Shown: positions 17,501-25,813 of the stretch, one piece after another | Numbering within the stretch: position 1 is the stretch's first letter | Layout: every line of letters starts with the position of its first letter | NCBI GenBank assembly: GCA_025358205.1 | Contig: JANYKG010000173.1 | Span: 1 to 41,918, forward strand | DNA: 41,918 bases | Source: Armatimonadota bacterium | GTDB lineage: Bacteria; Armatimonadota; UBA5829; DTJY01 | Direction: 5' to 3' | Translations under genes and position numbers: made by a program | The notes under the pieces: generated by a model | Seen by the model: only the letters and a program-made list of their open reading frames with translations | The model's database searches: none | Told to the model about the DNA's origin: nothing

Positions 17501-18328
17501 ATACAGAGTTCTCCCGGGATAACTCGCAAATACCGCGTTGACCACAAGCTGGTTCTGGCTGGCGTTAGTCTGATAGAAGCAGTGTCCGATAAGTGTTACG
17601 TGTCCAGCCGCAATCTGCTTTGAGATTACCACGGGAATGCAGTTGTTTACCGTTTGCACTACAACTCCGGTCTCAGTGGTATTATATGCGGCGCTGCCGA
17701 CAGCGCCCGCGTACGGAGTGGCTACACCTGCGGCTAATGGGCTGGTTGGATCCGATATCTGGAGACTTTGATTGTTGATGCTTGAGATTCCGCTTATCGC
17801 CATCAATCCGGCGCCGGTCAGTATTCCATAGTCGCCCCCGGCATAGTCGCAGACAACAATTCGACCACCGCGGGCCAGAAAGGCGTTCAGTGTGGGCGCC
17901 CAGATCGTCCCGATGGCCTGCATCGCAGCCAGACTCGACAGCTCCTGTGCGGGTATGAGGAGAACATCCTTGCCCACGATAGCCGTAGGCAGCAACGTGT
18001 AATCGGAGAGTTCGGTGTTGTTGATGGAACCTCCACTCGCAATCGCGCTGAGAGTGTGCGGATACTCGCCGGTAACCGCTACGTTGGTAAACTGGATGTA
18101 CGACAGCACCTCTACAGGTCCGCCCGCCGGCATAGGCGCCCTGGTAGCAGGGGCCGTGACAGGTATACTAACAGGGCCAAAAACTGGACTTGTTGATCGA
18201 ATAGGCGCAATAGAACGCGCATGCGGTCCTAGCGATCTGCTTTGAGCGAAAGCGGGGATGAACGATAGCGCCAGCGTTAGTGTCGCCAGTGCGCACAGGA
18301 TAGTAGCAGCCTTGAGTTTCGTGCTCAT
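14549..18328 (-). CDS. Secreted GHL10 (DUF187) glycoside-hydrolase-like multidomain protein
   Basis: A 1259-residue secreted protein with a clear signal peptide ending in PAFAQ near residue 29. Domains in order: an alpha/beta amidotransferase-like region (about 50-265, with VLLIPAQE and GGRIVVCDYAGGDYG); an Ig-like domain (270-375, starting LTAPNGGEAYEPG); a GHL10/YngK-like TIM barrel (376-730, with GINFDYIRYDG near 526-536); a carboxypeptidase-regulatory-like domain (780-880); OB-fold-like repeats (890-1065); and a C-terminal beta domain (1066-1259) with GLNLFSIPY, GWSLISDPF and PWKAYWV. The barrel suggests glycan hydrolysis outside the cell; the substrate is unknown. The C-terminal domain may bind the surface. 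The ATG at 18328 has GGAGG upstream and begins the signal peptide. A promoter and operator lie upstream. Confidence 0.8.
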   Translation of the reverse strand: MSTKLKAATILCALATLTLALSFIPAFAQSRSLGPHARSIAPIRSTSPVFGPVSIPVTAPATRAPMPAGGPVEVLSYIQFTNVAVTGEYPHTLSAIASGGSINNTELSDYTLLPTAIVGKDVLLIPAQELSSLAAMQAIGTIWAPTLNAFLARGGRIVVCDYAGGDYGILTGAGLMAISGISSINNQSLQISDPTSPLAAGVATPYAGAVGSAAYNTTETGVVVQTVNNCIPVVISKQIAAGHVTLIGHCFYQTNASQNQLVVNAVFASYPGRTLYLTAPNGGEAYEPGNIVHVTWTAFGSDWAADDTIKLEYTSNGGADWTTIPGAASVLSGAGSFDWDTTGLPETNQYSVRITFNGDASITDTSATNFTIRTIVPEYRVSEVYGFAKEFSSPAATTTMIDKLYANNFNIVMPEIRKSGDAYYNSAYEPWATDVVGGYDPLADIIDKAHAKNMQVYGWLVTYRIWNKGKSAPATHIWSKHPEWALMDSAGNNYVGSYNNLDPGIPGVEDYLVNLIKDIVTKYPTLDGINFDYIRYDGTNYGYNPISKARFKAEYGVNPPTSSSSPDWANWSEWKRKQITDLVKRCYVEAVAINPKIKMTADTIGWMGADPTTNFTGTRAYTEVCQDSKGWMNKHFLDVNLLMNYKRDWTRELAGVGYRYHGYPFGNQSDDYFLWSDYLKQLQTTSGRHCVDTMGGYMNIMQGVLNQWGYDRANGLGLSTFRYGFDVGKDDTTAPGLPVVTGYYPSAVTVVAGSETTFYDTIKTTMFQSPAPIPTMSWKDNPTRGYLFGQVTDALEPNNSVYRNWIYKATVTAVGPSSDPHTYTVETDATGAYVIADDNGVIDVPLGDYTITAAKSGFTTSDPVTVTVTAGNAIRTDFNLGPFVSPENIKDIPDSLDPTLTPEGTVIAVNGNVVTAVLADCIYIEQADRSIGMQVRLGGTTPPTVVEGDRVNLIGRVVTYGGERVLDHSVVMAQTSGAVLTALGSSARDLSRQPTSTALLVRCAGKVTNTGVGFFELTDGSGAIKVKCPGLTIPARNTMAQASGINSVDTIERSVRVRRQSDITPMAKVAVTAPAGTISAGLNLFSIPYVPSDQTPSVAFGGLGIDGKLFHWDTATQQFVSYAALTPTTFGSISPMDGYALLSTTASALAFDGVPIPAVDARISCPTRGWSLISDPFITPVLWNNLKLTDGFQTLSLTDAVAAGWIGRIAFTWDSTAGNFGYVGTGARGSRFDDSLRPWKAYWVSTYQDNLALIVPAAN

Positions 18329-18479
18329 CTTCCTTAGCCTCCAAAATAATTGCGGGGTACTGCGTGAGAAACAGAACCATATAGCTTCTTTATGACGACG
18401 CGAACGCCGGAAAAGTTGCACGAAAGCACGGTTTCGGGCCGCATTGCCCCATAATTGTCCCGTCCGTGCCTTTGAGCAT

Positions 18480-18494
18480 GTGGAAACGTTCCAC
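18480..18494 (-). promoter_or_regulatory. Operator-like palindrome downstream of the +1
   Basis: GTGGAA-ACG-TTCCAC is a perfect 6+3+6 inverted repeat. It begins some 8 bases after the predicted +1 of the minus-strand promoter at 18509-18537, where a bound LacI-type or similar repressor would block transcription of the GHL10 gene. The regulator is not encoded in the window as far as I can tell. Confidence 0.5.
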
Positions 18495-18508
18495 TGATAC
18501 TCTCTTCA

Positions 18509-18537
18509 ACTATAGTATAAACTGCCCAGTTTGTCAA
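18509..18537 (-). promoter_or_regulatory. Sigma-70-type promoter of the GHL10 gene
   Basis: On the minus strand TTGACA (18537-18532) is separated by 17 bases from TATAGT (18514-18509). It points at the 1259-aa gene with a leader of about 170 bases. The rest of the divergent 18329-18694 region shows nothing clear; TTGACT at 18543-18548 could be a weak -35 for the plus-strand gene. Confidence 0.7.
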
Positions 18538-18694
18538 TCTATTTGACTGAGAATAATCTCAAATGTTCATATCTTCACGAAGGCATTCGCCCAAGTCTCT
18601 TCCGGTTGAGCGGTCCAAATACTGTTGTGCGTCTCCTGTTTAGATGTGGAATAGAGACATAAGGAACCCCAGCATACTTAACAGGAGCAGAACC

Positions 18695-20680
18695 TTGGGC
18701 GATATGCCTGCCGTTAATCAACCGAATGCCCAATTTGAAGCTGATGCTCAGCCGTTGGCACTCAAGGACTTCATGAACTCCCTGGGCTCTGTTCGTCGGC
18801 AGTCCAGCCTGTACGGATTGGACCACCCCAGCACCCAGCAGGCGGTAGACGAGTTGACGAACGTTCTCAAGGGTCTTCTCGACTGCTTCGGCCCATCCAC
18901 TTTTGTGCTCACCGAAGGTGCCGTGGTGCTGAATGACCGTTGGTTTCAGGCGTCGGAAAACAGCCGCGAGCTGTTCACCCGGTTGCGATCACGGGGTGCC
19001 ATGGCCTTTTCACTGGTAGGCGAACCGTCCGCCGACCAACTGGCCGAGTTCCTGCTGTACCTGAATGCCGAGCCACGAGATGTGCGAAACCAGGGCGGGT
19101 CAAACGCCTACCTGCGCAAGCACGGAGTCACCCGCATCGTGGCCACGGACGCGCTCTTCGCTTCGGGCGATGGCGACGGTTCGGCAGAGTCTGTGATACC
19201 CGGAGATCAACCGACCATGGACCGCGCGGTGGCGGCTGTCATCACATGGTTGACCAGACAGGACGAGGAGGAGGAGACTCCGCGACTGCGCATGAGCGAG
19301 ATTTTCGCAGACCCCGATGCCGCAGCCAAGCTGATCAGCGAGGCTGTGACCAAACTCCATTCTTTGCACCAGAAGCAGAAGCCGTCCGAACTGGCAACCG
19401 ATGCGGTGAACGACCTCAAAGACCTTGCCGCCGGAGACAAGGGCGAATGGGACAAAGCTGCTCCTCAGGTGCGCAAGGCGGTCGCCAAGCTGCCGCGAGA
19501 GATGCGCCCCACACTAGGCAGGTTCGGCTCATTTGACCAGGACGTTGAAATGGGCGTCACCGACACGGCAAGCGTGGCTGATGTAGAGGCTGCGGTAGAT
19601 GATTTCCTGGCGACTGGTCCGCTGTCCGGTGATACGGGTATCTCTGCATCTCTCCCGGAAATGGAGAAGCTGTTCGGCGCGCAGTCTAGCGGCCTGCTCT
19701 CGAACTGGATAAGTGAACTACAGCCAACAAACGCCATGCGGTCATCCGTGGAAACGCTGTCCATGCTAATGAAACTGGAGGCAAATTCATCAGAGCACGG
19801 GCAGTTCGCTCGTTCATTGGCGGCGATGATCTGCAGTGCATCTACTTCGGATGGGGCCAAGTTGGCCATGGAAGCAGCGTCTAGCCTAGCCGCAGAAGCG
19901 CGCCTGCGCGACCAGCCAACCTGGAGAAACCAGAACGCAAGATCAGCGCTGCAAACGGTGGACGTCACCGCGTTGAAGAGCCTTGTTGTGTCCGCACTTC
20001 AGACCGGCAAACAGGAAGATCAAGATGCTGCGGCAGACCTGGTGGAGATTGTACCCGCGCTGGCACTGGGTGTAGCCGAATCACTTGACGTGAACTGGAG
20101 CGGACATTTTGTCGAGAGCCTGAAAGCAGGTCTGGTGCAAACCGGTCGGGCTGCCGGTCCGCTTCTGGGCAAACTGATGACTGACGGTGACCCTGCTGCC
20201 AGACGTGCGGCGTTGGAGATGCTGGTTGGTCTACAGACAGACTGGTCGTTGATAGAGATAGAGACCAGGCTGACTGGAGCGGATGAAGCCTTCATCGTAA
20301 CGGCATTGGGTCTACTCAGCAAGCAGCGTTCGCCCGTAATCTCGCGTATCTGCGTAGATCAGCTCAAGCATAGGTCATCTGACGTTCGGCGCACAGCCAT
20401 CCGCGTACTCGGCGATGTAGGGAGCGACGTAGATGCACCGAACCTGATGAGGTTTGCATCAATGCGCACTGCACGTCAGGATCAGCGAGACGAGCAGCTT
20501 GATGCTGTAAGAATGATAGGAAAGATCGGCGGCGAGGACGTGATCGCCTGCCTTGAAAGCGCAGCGGCGCGAAGGCCGTTGTTCTGGAGATCACGATACG
20601 AACCGGTCCGAGTGGCTGCGGTGCGGGCGCTGGCCGAGATCCGCGCGCGATTGTCCTCCGGACAGGAACGAGCAGCCTAA
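18695..20680 (+). CDS. HEAT-repeat-like protein with the N-terminal domain of its HD-GYP neighbour
   Basis: A 661-residue cytoplasmic protein. The N-terminal 125 residues contain SLYGLDHPSTQQ near 38-49 and VLTEGAVVLNDRWF, and match the N-terminus of the next gene (LYGRSHP, AVVDAYLTLDSFP) in order and spacing. The rest is helical, and the last 200 residues are HEAT-like (LMTDGDPAARRAALEML, QLKHRSSDVRRTAIRVLGDVG). No catalytic motif is seen. It is 26 bases upstream of the HD-GYP gene and surely cotranscribed, so a role as a scaffold or sensor for the HD-GYP protein is plausible. The start is uncertain: TTG at 18695 has AGGAG seven bases upstream; ATG at 18704 and 18644 are also in frame. Confidence 0.7.
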   Translation: MGDMPAVNQPNAQFEADAQPLALKDFMNSLGSVRRQSSLYGLDHPSTQQAVDELTNVLKGLLDCFGPSTFVLTEGAVVLNDRWFQASENSRELFTRLRSRGAMAFSLVGEPSADQLAEFLLYLNAEPRDVRNQGGSNAYLRKHGVTRIVATDALFASGDGDGSAESVIPGDQPTMDRAVAAVITWLTRQDEEEETPRLRMSEIFADPDAAAKLISEAVTKLHSLHQKQKPSELATDAVNDLKDLAAGDKGEWDKAAPQVRKAVAKLPREMRPTLGRFGSFDQDVEMGVTDTASVADVEAAVDDFLATGPLSGDTGISASLPEMEKLFGAQSSGLLSNWISELQPTNAMRSSVETLSMLMKLEANSSEHGQFARSLAAMICSASTSDGAKLAMEAASSLAAEARLRDQPTWRNQNARSALQTVDVTALKSLVVSALQTGKQEDQDAAADLVEIVPALALGVAESLDVNWSGHFVESLKAGLVQTGRAAGPLLGKLMTDGDPAARRAALEMLVGLQTDWSLIEIETRLTGADEAFIVTALGLLSKQRSPVISRICVDQLKHRSSDVRRTAIRVLGDVGSDVDAPNLMRFASMRTARQDQRDEQLDAVRMIGKIGGEDVIACLESAAARRPLFWRSRYEPVRVAAVRALAEIRARLSSGQERAA

Positions 20681-20706
20681 CACGTGCGATGCGGTCGAGA
20701 GACAGT

Positions 20707-22089
20707 ATGATGAATAACGACAATGGGAGCCTTAAAAATACAATAGACACAGTCTTACTCGCTGAGTTTCTGGGCAAGCTTGCGGGCTGCACCAGGAGCA
20801 TGGGCCTGTACGGGCGCAGTCATCCTGTGATGCAAGAGATGACGGACGCCGCACACCAAGCCCTTGCACAGGTTCTCTCCGTCAATCCCGTCGTCACGCT
20901 GGCAGTTGTGGACGCCTACCTGACGTTGGACAGCTTCCCCATTGAGGAGAACCCTGAGTCCGTTTCCGCTCTAGCGGAGACCCTGGACGGCCACGGAGTT
21001 GGCGAAATCGCCTTTTCAGCGGGAGTAACCGAGGATGAGATAGCGGATCTCGCCGAGGCGTTGTGCATGACTCGTGAGGATCTCTCGACTCGCGGCGGTA
21101 TCATCGCAGATGTGAAGAATCGCGGGGTAACTCACATCCAGTTGAGAAGCGGCTTCACCCCAGCGGAAGCGCGTGAAGGCCAAGGCCCGGCGGACGTCTA
21201 TGAGGAAGCGCTGCTGGTGGTGGAGGAAGCGCTGGAGGCGGTTCACACCGGCTTGCGAATACCGCTGCCCGAGATCAGAGCGGTGGTTGAGGACTCGCTG
21301 AAGAGCCTGACATCAGACGAAACTGCACTTCTGGCGCTGGCGGGAATCAGGAGCTATGACCGATACCTTTCCGAACACAGCGTAAACGTGTGCATTCTTT
21401 CCATGGTATTCGCCCGTGGACTGGGCATTGATCAGTCCATTGCCGTGGACCTTGGCATCTCCGCCCTGCTCCACGATGTGGGCAAAGTCTTCATCCCTGA
21501 GGATGTGGCCACAAAGCCGGGAAAACTGAGCGAAGAAGAATGGGAACATGTGCGCAGACATCCGTCCGCAGGAGCACGAGTTCTTGCCTCTATGCCCGGC
21601 CTACCCTCGCTGGCGCCCACAATAGCGCTGGAACATCATGCCTACAATGACGGTACCGGGTATCCCTCACTCGTCGCCAGCCGCCGACCTCATATGCTCA
21701 GCCGGCTGGTCGCGATAGTGGATACCTACGACGCGCTGACCACAGACCGACCGTATCGCGAACGATGGACCGGACAGCAAGCCGTGGCCTGGATGCTTTA
21801 CGAAGCGCCAAACCGCTATGACAGGCAGTTGATGGCCAGGTTTGCGTCTACATGGGACCTCTATCCCATCGGCTCGTTGGTCCAACTGGTGAACCAGCAG
21901 ATAGGGGTGGTGGTGGGAGGTTCGATGAAACACCCCACAAAACCAACCATCAAGCTGATCTCCGGCTCCGGGCAGTCCAAAGGTGCGGTCAACTTGCATG
22001 AGAACGCCGACCCAGGGTTTGAGATCAAGTCTCTTGCCCAACCGGTGGAAGCTCTTCTGCCGTTCACGGATCGTCTGTTGGCGGCATAA
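20707..22089 (+). CDS. HD-GYP domain cyclic-di-GMP phosphodiesterase-like protein
   Basis: A 460-residue cytoplasmic protein. The N-terminal domain (about 15-125, LYGRSHPVMQEM near 34-45) is shared with the upstream gene product. The HD-GYP domain follows from about 200, with LLHDVGKVFIPEDV at about 254-267, LEHHAYNDGTGYPS near 308-321 and DTYDALTTDRPYRERW. Such enzymes hydrolyse cyclic-di-GMP. The HHExxDGxGYP signature is slightly altered (HHAYNDGTGYP), so activity is likely but not certain. The ATG at 20707 is followed at once by a second ATG. The next gene is a polysaccharide synthase fusion, a typical target of cyclic-di-GMP control. Confidence 0.85.
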   Translation: MMNNDNGSLKNTIDTVLLAEFLGKLAGCTRSMGLYGRSHPVMQEMTDAAHQALAQVLSVNPVVTLAVVDAYLTLDSFPIEENPESVSALAETLDGHGVGEIAFSAGVTEDEIADLAEALCMTREDLSTRGGIIADVKNRGVTHIQLRSGFTPAEAREGQGPADVYEEALLVVEEALEAVHTGLRIPLPEIRAVVEDSLKSLTSDETALLALAGIRSYDRYLSEHSVNVCILSMVFARGLGIDQSIAVDLGISALLHDVGKVFIPEDVATKPGKLSEEEWEHVRRHPSAGARVLASMPGLPSLAPTIALEHHAYNDGTGYPSLVASRRPHMLSRLVAIVDTYDALTTDRPYRERWTGQQAVAWMLYEAPNRYDRQLMARFASTWDLYPIGSLVQLVNQQIGVVVGGSMKHPTKPTIKLISGSGQSKGAVNLHENADPGFEIKSLAQPVEALLPFTDRLLAA

Positions 22090-22235
22090 TCACCCCTACC
22101 GCATGGTTTCTTGTACTACATGATTACGGTTTCATGATCTTTGGGTATACTTTCTAGGTTGACGAACTTCATGGACTCGGGTATCTGGAACTAGCAGACT
22201 CTACCTCCCGTATCTATCAGCAGGTAATCCGCAGT

Positions 22236-25200
22236 ATGAGTGAATCATTCAAACCGATCTTCTTTGACCATAGTGGAAGACGCTGGAGCCGCATACGCAG
22301 GGTCGGGTTTATTGCCGCGCTGGTGTTCTCTGTTCTGGGGGCGCTGATCTCGTTCAGCATCCTTGTGCTACCGGCCACTCCGATGAACCTGGACTCCCCG
22401 GTATATAAGCACGTCCGCATTTCTCTACCTGCCTTCATCAGCCACGAACAAGCCGCCCAGGCGTACTTGGTGAGCAGATCTAAGAACAAGCTGATGAAGC
22501 AAATACGGGCGGAGCAGTCGTACATAGGCAAAACCCACCAACGCAATAAACCCTACTCCACAGTGATCGGGTTCTACGTCAACTGGGACCCCGCAAGCTA
22601 TACCAGCCTGCGACGGCACATAGATGCTCTTACATACGTCGTTCCCGCATGGCTCGGACTGCCATCCAACGGAACTAAAGCGCCTGATGGACAGCCGTTC
22701 GTGAACCGGTTCGATAAGACCGGCTATGACCCCCAGGTCGTCAAGATTGCTCACGACCATGATGTGCAGGTTCTACCGATGCTGGACAACGCTGGAGCCG
22801 GAAGCTTTCACTGGGATCGGCTCAGGAATCTGCTTGCTGATCGTGCGGCTCAAACAAAGCTCTCGGTCTCCATCCGGGATTATCTCATCGCAAATGGATT
22901 CGGCGGGATCAATGTGGATTTCGAAGCGTCATACGACGCTTCGACGATGACGAACGCGCAGGTCGCGGAGGCCCAGCGGTTGTTGCGCGTCGAGTTGCCT
23001 CATTTCATGCAGACGCTGAAAGACACCCTCGGCCCACGCGGATTGCTAGTCACTCAGGACATGCCGCCAAACAACAGCGACTTTGACTACAGCGCGCTGA
23101 ACGACGCTAATGATTTTGTTGTCGTCATGCTCTATGACCAGCACTACCTCGGCGGTAACCCCGGCCCAATCGCGGCGCAGGATTGGATCGAGCAAATGGC
23201 CGAGACCGTATTCTCTAAGATGGACTCGACCAAGGTCGTGCTCGGCATCGGCAACTACTGCTATGACTGGCCGGTCAAGACAGACAAGCGCGGCAATGTC
23301 GTCGAGGATAAGAACGGCGAGATAGTCTACGGAGGACCGGGGCAACTCTCTAGCATGGGTGCGGCCATGCGAGTGGCCGACCAGTCTAAGGCCTCGCTTG
23401 GCATGGATGTAGGCGACCTGAACCCGTATTTCACATACGAAGGCGGTGACGGCAATCCACACATCGTATACATGCTGGATGCCTTAACCGCCTACAATCA
23501 GATTCGAGCGCTGAAGGGTTATGCACCCCTCGGCGCGGCGCTCTGGTATCTAGGCCCTGAAGACCCCTCGATCTGGAAGTTCTTCGACGAGCAGAAGCTG
23601 TCTGGAAAACTGGATTCCTCGCCTCTACAGACAGTCTCGTACGGCAGTGATGTCACAGCGGCCCCGCAAGGTCAGGGCGAGATCATGGATGTTGTAGCGG
23701 AGCCTAAGACCGGTACCCGACATTTTACCACCGACTCCGACGGCTTGATCACTTCCGAGCGCTTTACCCGGTATCCGAGTCCTTTTATCCTCGGCAGGTT
23801 CGGCGATATGAACAAGACTCTGGCATTGACCTTCGACGACGGGCCGGACCCGGTCTACACGCCGCAGATACTCCGAATCCTGAAGCGATATCACATCCCC
23901 GCGACATTCTTCGTCGTTGGTCGGAGCCTGGAAAAGCATCCTGAACTCAGCCTCGACGCCTGGAACGCCGGTTGTGAGATCGGAAACCACACGTTTACCC
24001 ATCCGCACCTCGCAGCCGTCTCGCAGATGCGCGCGGAACTGGAACTCAATACAACCCAGCGTCTGATCGAAAGGTTGACCGGACACTCTACGCGCCTCTT
24101 CCGCCCACCGTTTGGCGAAGGCGCGGATACCAATCCCGGCCCACGGGATGTTCCGCTCATCGAGGATGCCCGCAGACTCGGATACCTGACTGTTGGCATG
24201 AACATAGATCCGGCGGACTATGAGGCGACCAGCCCAGACGCCATTGTTGCGAGTGTGGAGAAGCAGATTGATAAGGGGCACGTGATCCTCCTGCACGACG
24301 GAGGAGGAGACCGGAGCAAGACGGTGGCCGCGCTGCCCACTATCATCAGCGATTTGGAGGCGGAGGGCTACCGTTTTTCGACGGTCTCCGGCTTGCTAGG
24401 ACCGAATGCCCACGCCAAGATGTTCCCTGCGGTGACTCATAACCAGGAGGCTCTGGCCGGTCTGGACCTGGCGGCGTTTGAGTCGAGCTTTATCTGGAAC
24501 AGGCTGATCCAGGCACTGTTCCTTATTGGCATCATCCTCGGCGTCGGACGTGTGCTGATCGTCACCCCACTCGCCATCGCACAGGCCCGGAGTGCGCGCA
24601 GTTTCCTTGTATCGGATTTCAGGCCGCCCGTGACCGTCATTATCCCCGCGTACAACGAGGGTAACATGGTCTGCCGCACGATCAACAGCGTCCTGAACAG
24701 CGACTACCCCGACATCAAGGTAATCGTTGTGGACGACGGCTCGACAGACGAGACATCCGCCAACGTCCAGGCTGAGTTCGGTCAAGATCCGAGAGTGATG
24801 CTGATCTGCAAGCAGAACGGTGGGAAATCCACAGCTCTGAATCTGGGGATATCCAGGGCTGATACCGAGATACTCGTCTGCCTGGATGCCGATACTATCT
24901 TCGCTAGAGACACGATCTCTCATCTCGTTCCGCACTTTGCTGATCCCAGGGTCGGCGCGGTAGCGGGTAACGTCAAGGTTGGTAACCGGACCAATCCGCT
25001 CACCATCTGGCAGAGTCTGGAGTACATCACCACCCAGAACTTCGACCGCCGCGCCTACGCAATGATGAACTCAGTCTCCGTTGTCCCCGGCGCGGTTGGC
25101 GCATGGCGAAAGTCGGCGATCCTCGAAGCCGGAAGCTACGGCTCGGATACGCTCGCCGAAGATACCGACCTAACCTACCGAATCAGGCTCCTGGGCTACC

Positions 25201-25694
25201 ATGTCGGTACCGAAAACCGCGCACTTGCATATACCGAAGCCCCGGACACCATCCAGACTCTGGCCAAGCAAAGGTTCCGCTGGGCGTTCGGGACGCTCCA
25301 AAGCCTCTGGAAGCATCGCCGAGCGATGTTCAACCCCAGGCACGGCTGGTTCGGGATGTTTGTCATGCCGGCGACATGGGTCTTCAGCATCGTCTTCCAG
25401 GCGATATCGCCGATCGTGGATATCATGATCATCGTCGCGCTCTTCAATCAGGGGTTCGTACCGGTCTTTTCATACTACGCGGCGTTCTTCGTCCTGGACT
25501 TCATCGGCGCATCAATCGCTATCCGGCTCGACGGCGAGGATGAACGGCAGTTGGTGTGGCTATTCTGGCAGCGGTTCTTCTACCGACAGTTCATGTGCTT
25601 TGTCGTCCTGAAGGCGCTCTTTACTGCACTCCGAGGCAGTATCGTCGGCTGGGGCAAGCTACATAGACGGGGCACCGTAACGGCGCCGACATAG
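22236..25694 (+). CDS. Membrane GH18 - polysaccharide deacetylase - GT2 fusion protein
   Basis: 1152 residues in three catalytic parts. A membrane helix (about 24-46) is followed by a GH18-like barrel (about 105-470) with GGINVDFEA, putative acid E230. Then a NodB deacetylase (about 525-715) has TFDDGPDP at 532, GNHTFTH near 583-589, RPPFGEG, and GHVILLHDGGG. A second membrane segment (755-781) leads to a family 2 glycosyltransferase (795-1040) with VIIPAYNEG, DDGSTDE, LDADT near 882, AEDTDLT and QRFRWAFG near 1011, then several C-terminal helices. Topology would put hydrolase and deacetylase outside and the synthase inside. This combines in one chain what PgaB and PgaC do in poly-GlcNAc synthesis. 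An exopolysaccharide synthase is inferred; the sugar is unknown. Confidence 0.85.
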   Translation: MSESFKPIFFDHSGRRWSRIRRVGFIAALVFSVLGALISFSILVLPATPMNLDSPVYKHVRISLPAFISHEQAAQAYLVSRSKNKLMKQIRAEQSYIGKTHQRNKPYSTVIGFYVNWDPASYTSLRRHIDALTYVVPAWLGLPSNGTKAPDGQPFVNRFDKTGYDPQVVKIAHDHDVQVLPMLDNAGAGSFHWDRLRNLLADRAAQTKLSVSIRDYLIANGFGGINVDFEASYDASTMTNAQVAEAQRLLRVELPHFMQTLKDTLGPRGLLVTQDMPPNNSDFDYSALNDANDFVVVMLYDQHYLGGNPGPIAAQDWIEQMAETVFSKMDSTKVVLGIGNYCYDWPVKTDKRGNVVEDKNGEIVYGGPGQLSSMGAAMRVADQSKASLGMDVGDLNPYFTYEGGDGNPHIVYMLDALTAYNQIRALKGYAPLGAALWYLGPEDPSIWKFFDEQKLSGKLDSSPLQTVSYGSDVTAAPQGQGEIMDVVAEPKTGTRHFTTDSDGLITSERFTRYPSPFILGRFGDMNKTLALTFDDGPDPVYTPQILRILKRYHIPATFFVVGRSLEKHPELSLDAWNAGCEIGNHTFTHPHLAAVSQMRAELELNTTQRLIERLTGHSTRLFRPPFGEGADTNPGPRDVPLIEDARRLGYLTVGMNIDPADYEATSPDAIVASVEKQIDKGHVILLHDGGGDRSKTVAALPTIISDLEAEGYRFSTVSGLLGPNAHAKMFPAVTHNQEALAGLDLAAFESSFIWNRLIQALFLIGIILGVGRVLIVTPLAIAQARSARSFLVSDFRPPVTVIIPAYNEGNMVCRTINSVLNSDYPDIKVIVVDDGSTDETSANVQAEFGQDPRVMLICKQNGGKSTALNLGISRADTEILVCLDADTIFARDTISHLVPHFADPRVGAVAGNVKVGNRTNPLTIWQSLEYITTQNFDRRAYAMMNSVSVVPGAVGAWRKSAILEAGSYGSDTLAEDTDLTYRIRLLGYHVGTENRALAYTEAPDTIQTLAKQRFRWAFGTLQSLWKHRRAMFNPRHGWFGMFVMPATWVFSIVFQAISPIVDIMIIVALFNQGFVPVFSYYAAFFVLDFIGASIAIRLDGEDERQLVWLFWQRFFYRQFMCFVVLKALFTALRGSIVGWGKLHRRGTVTAPT

Positions 25695-25719
25695 TGAAGA
25701 GTTCGAGTTTTGAATTTGC

Positions 25720-25737
25720 AGGCTCGGTCGAGAGCCT
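25720..25737 (+). terminator. Possible terminator hairpin
   Basis: AGGCTC (25720-25725) pairs with GAGCCT (25732-25737) around a 6-base loop. A T-rich stretch without a pure T-run follows. It lies 25 bases after the GT2 fusion gene. Confidence 0.35.
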
Positions 25738-25750
25738 CCTCTTGTCTTGT

Positions 25751-25780
25751 TTGACATGCAAGATTCGGTGATGCTAGACT
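25751..25780 (+). promoter_or_regulatory. Promoter of galE
   Basis: TTGACA (25751-25756), an 18-base spacer and TAGACT (25775-25780) preceded by TGC (extended -10). The leader to the ATG at 25814 is about 27 bases and contains GGAGG. Confidence 0.65.
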
Positions 25781-25813
25781 AATCATCGATCACGGCACAC
25801 GGAGGCTCAACGC

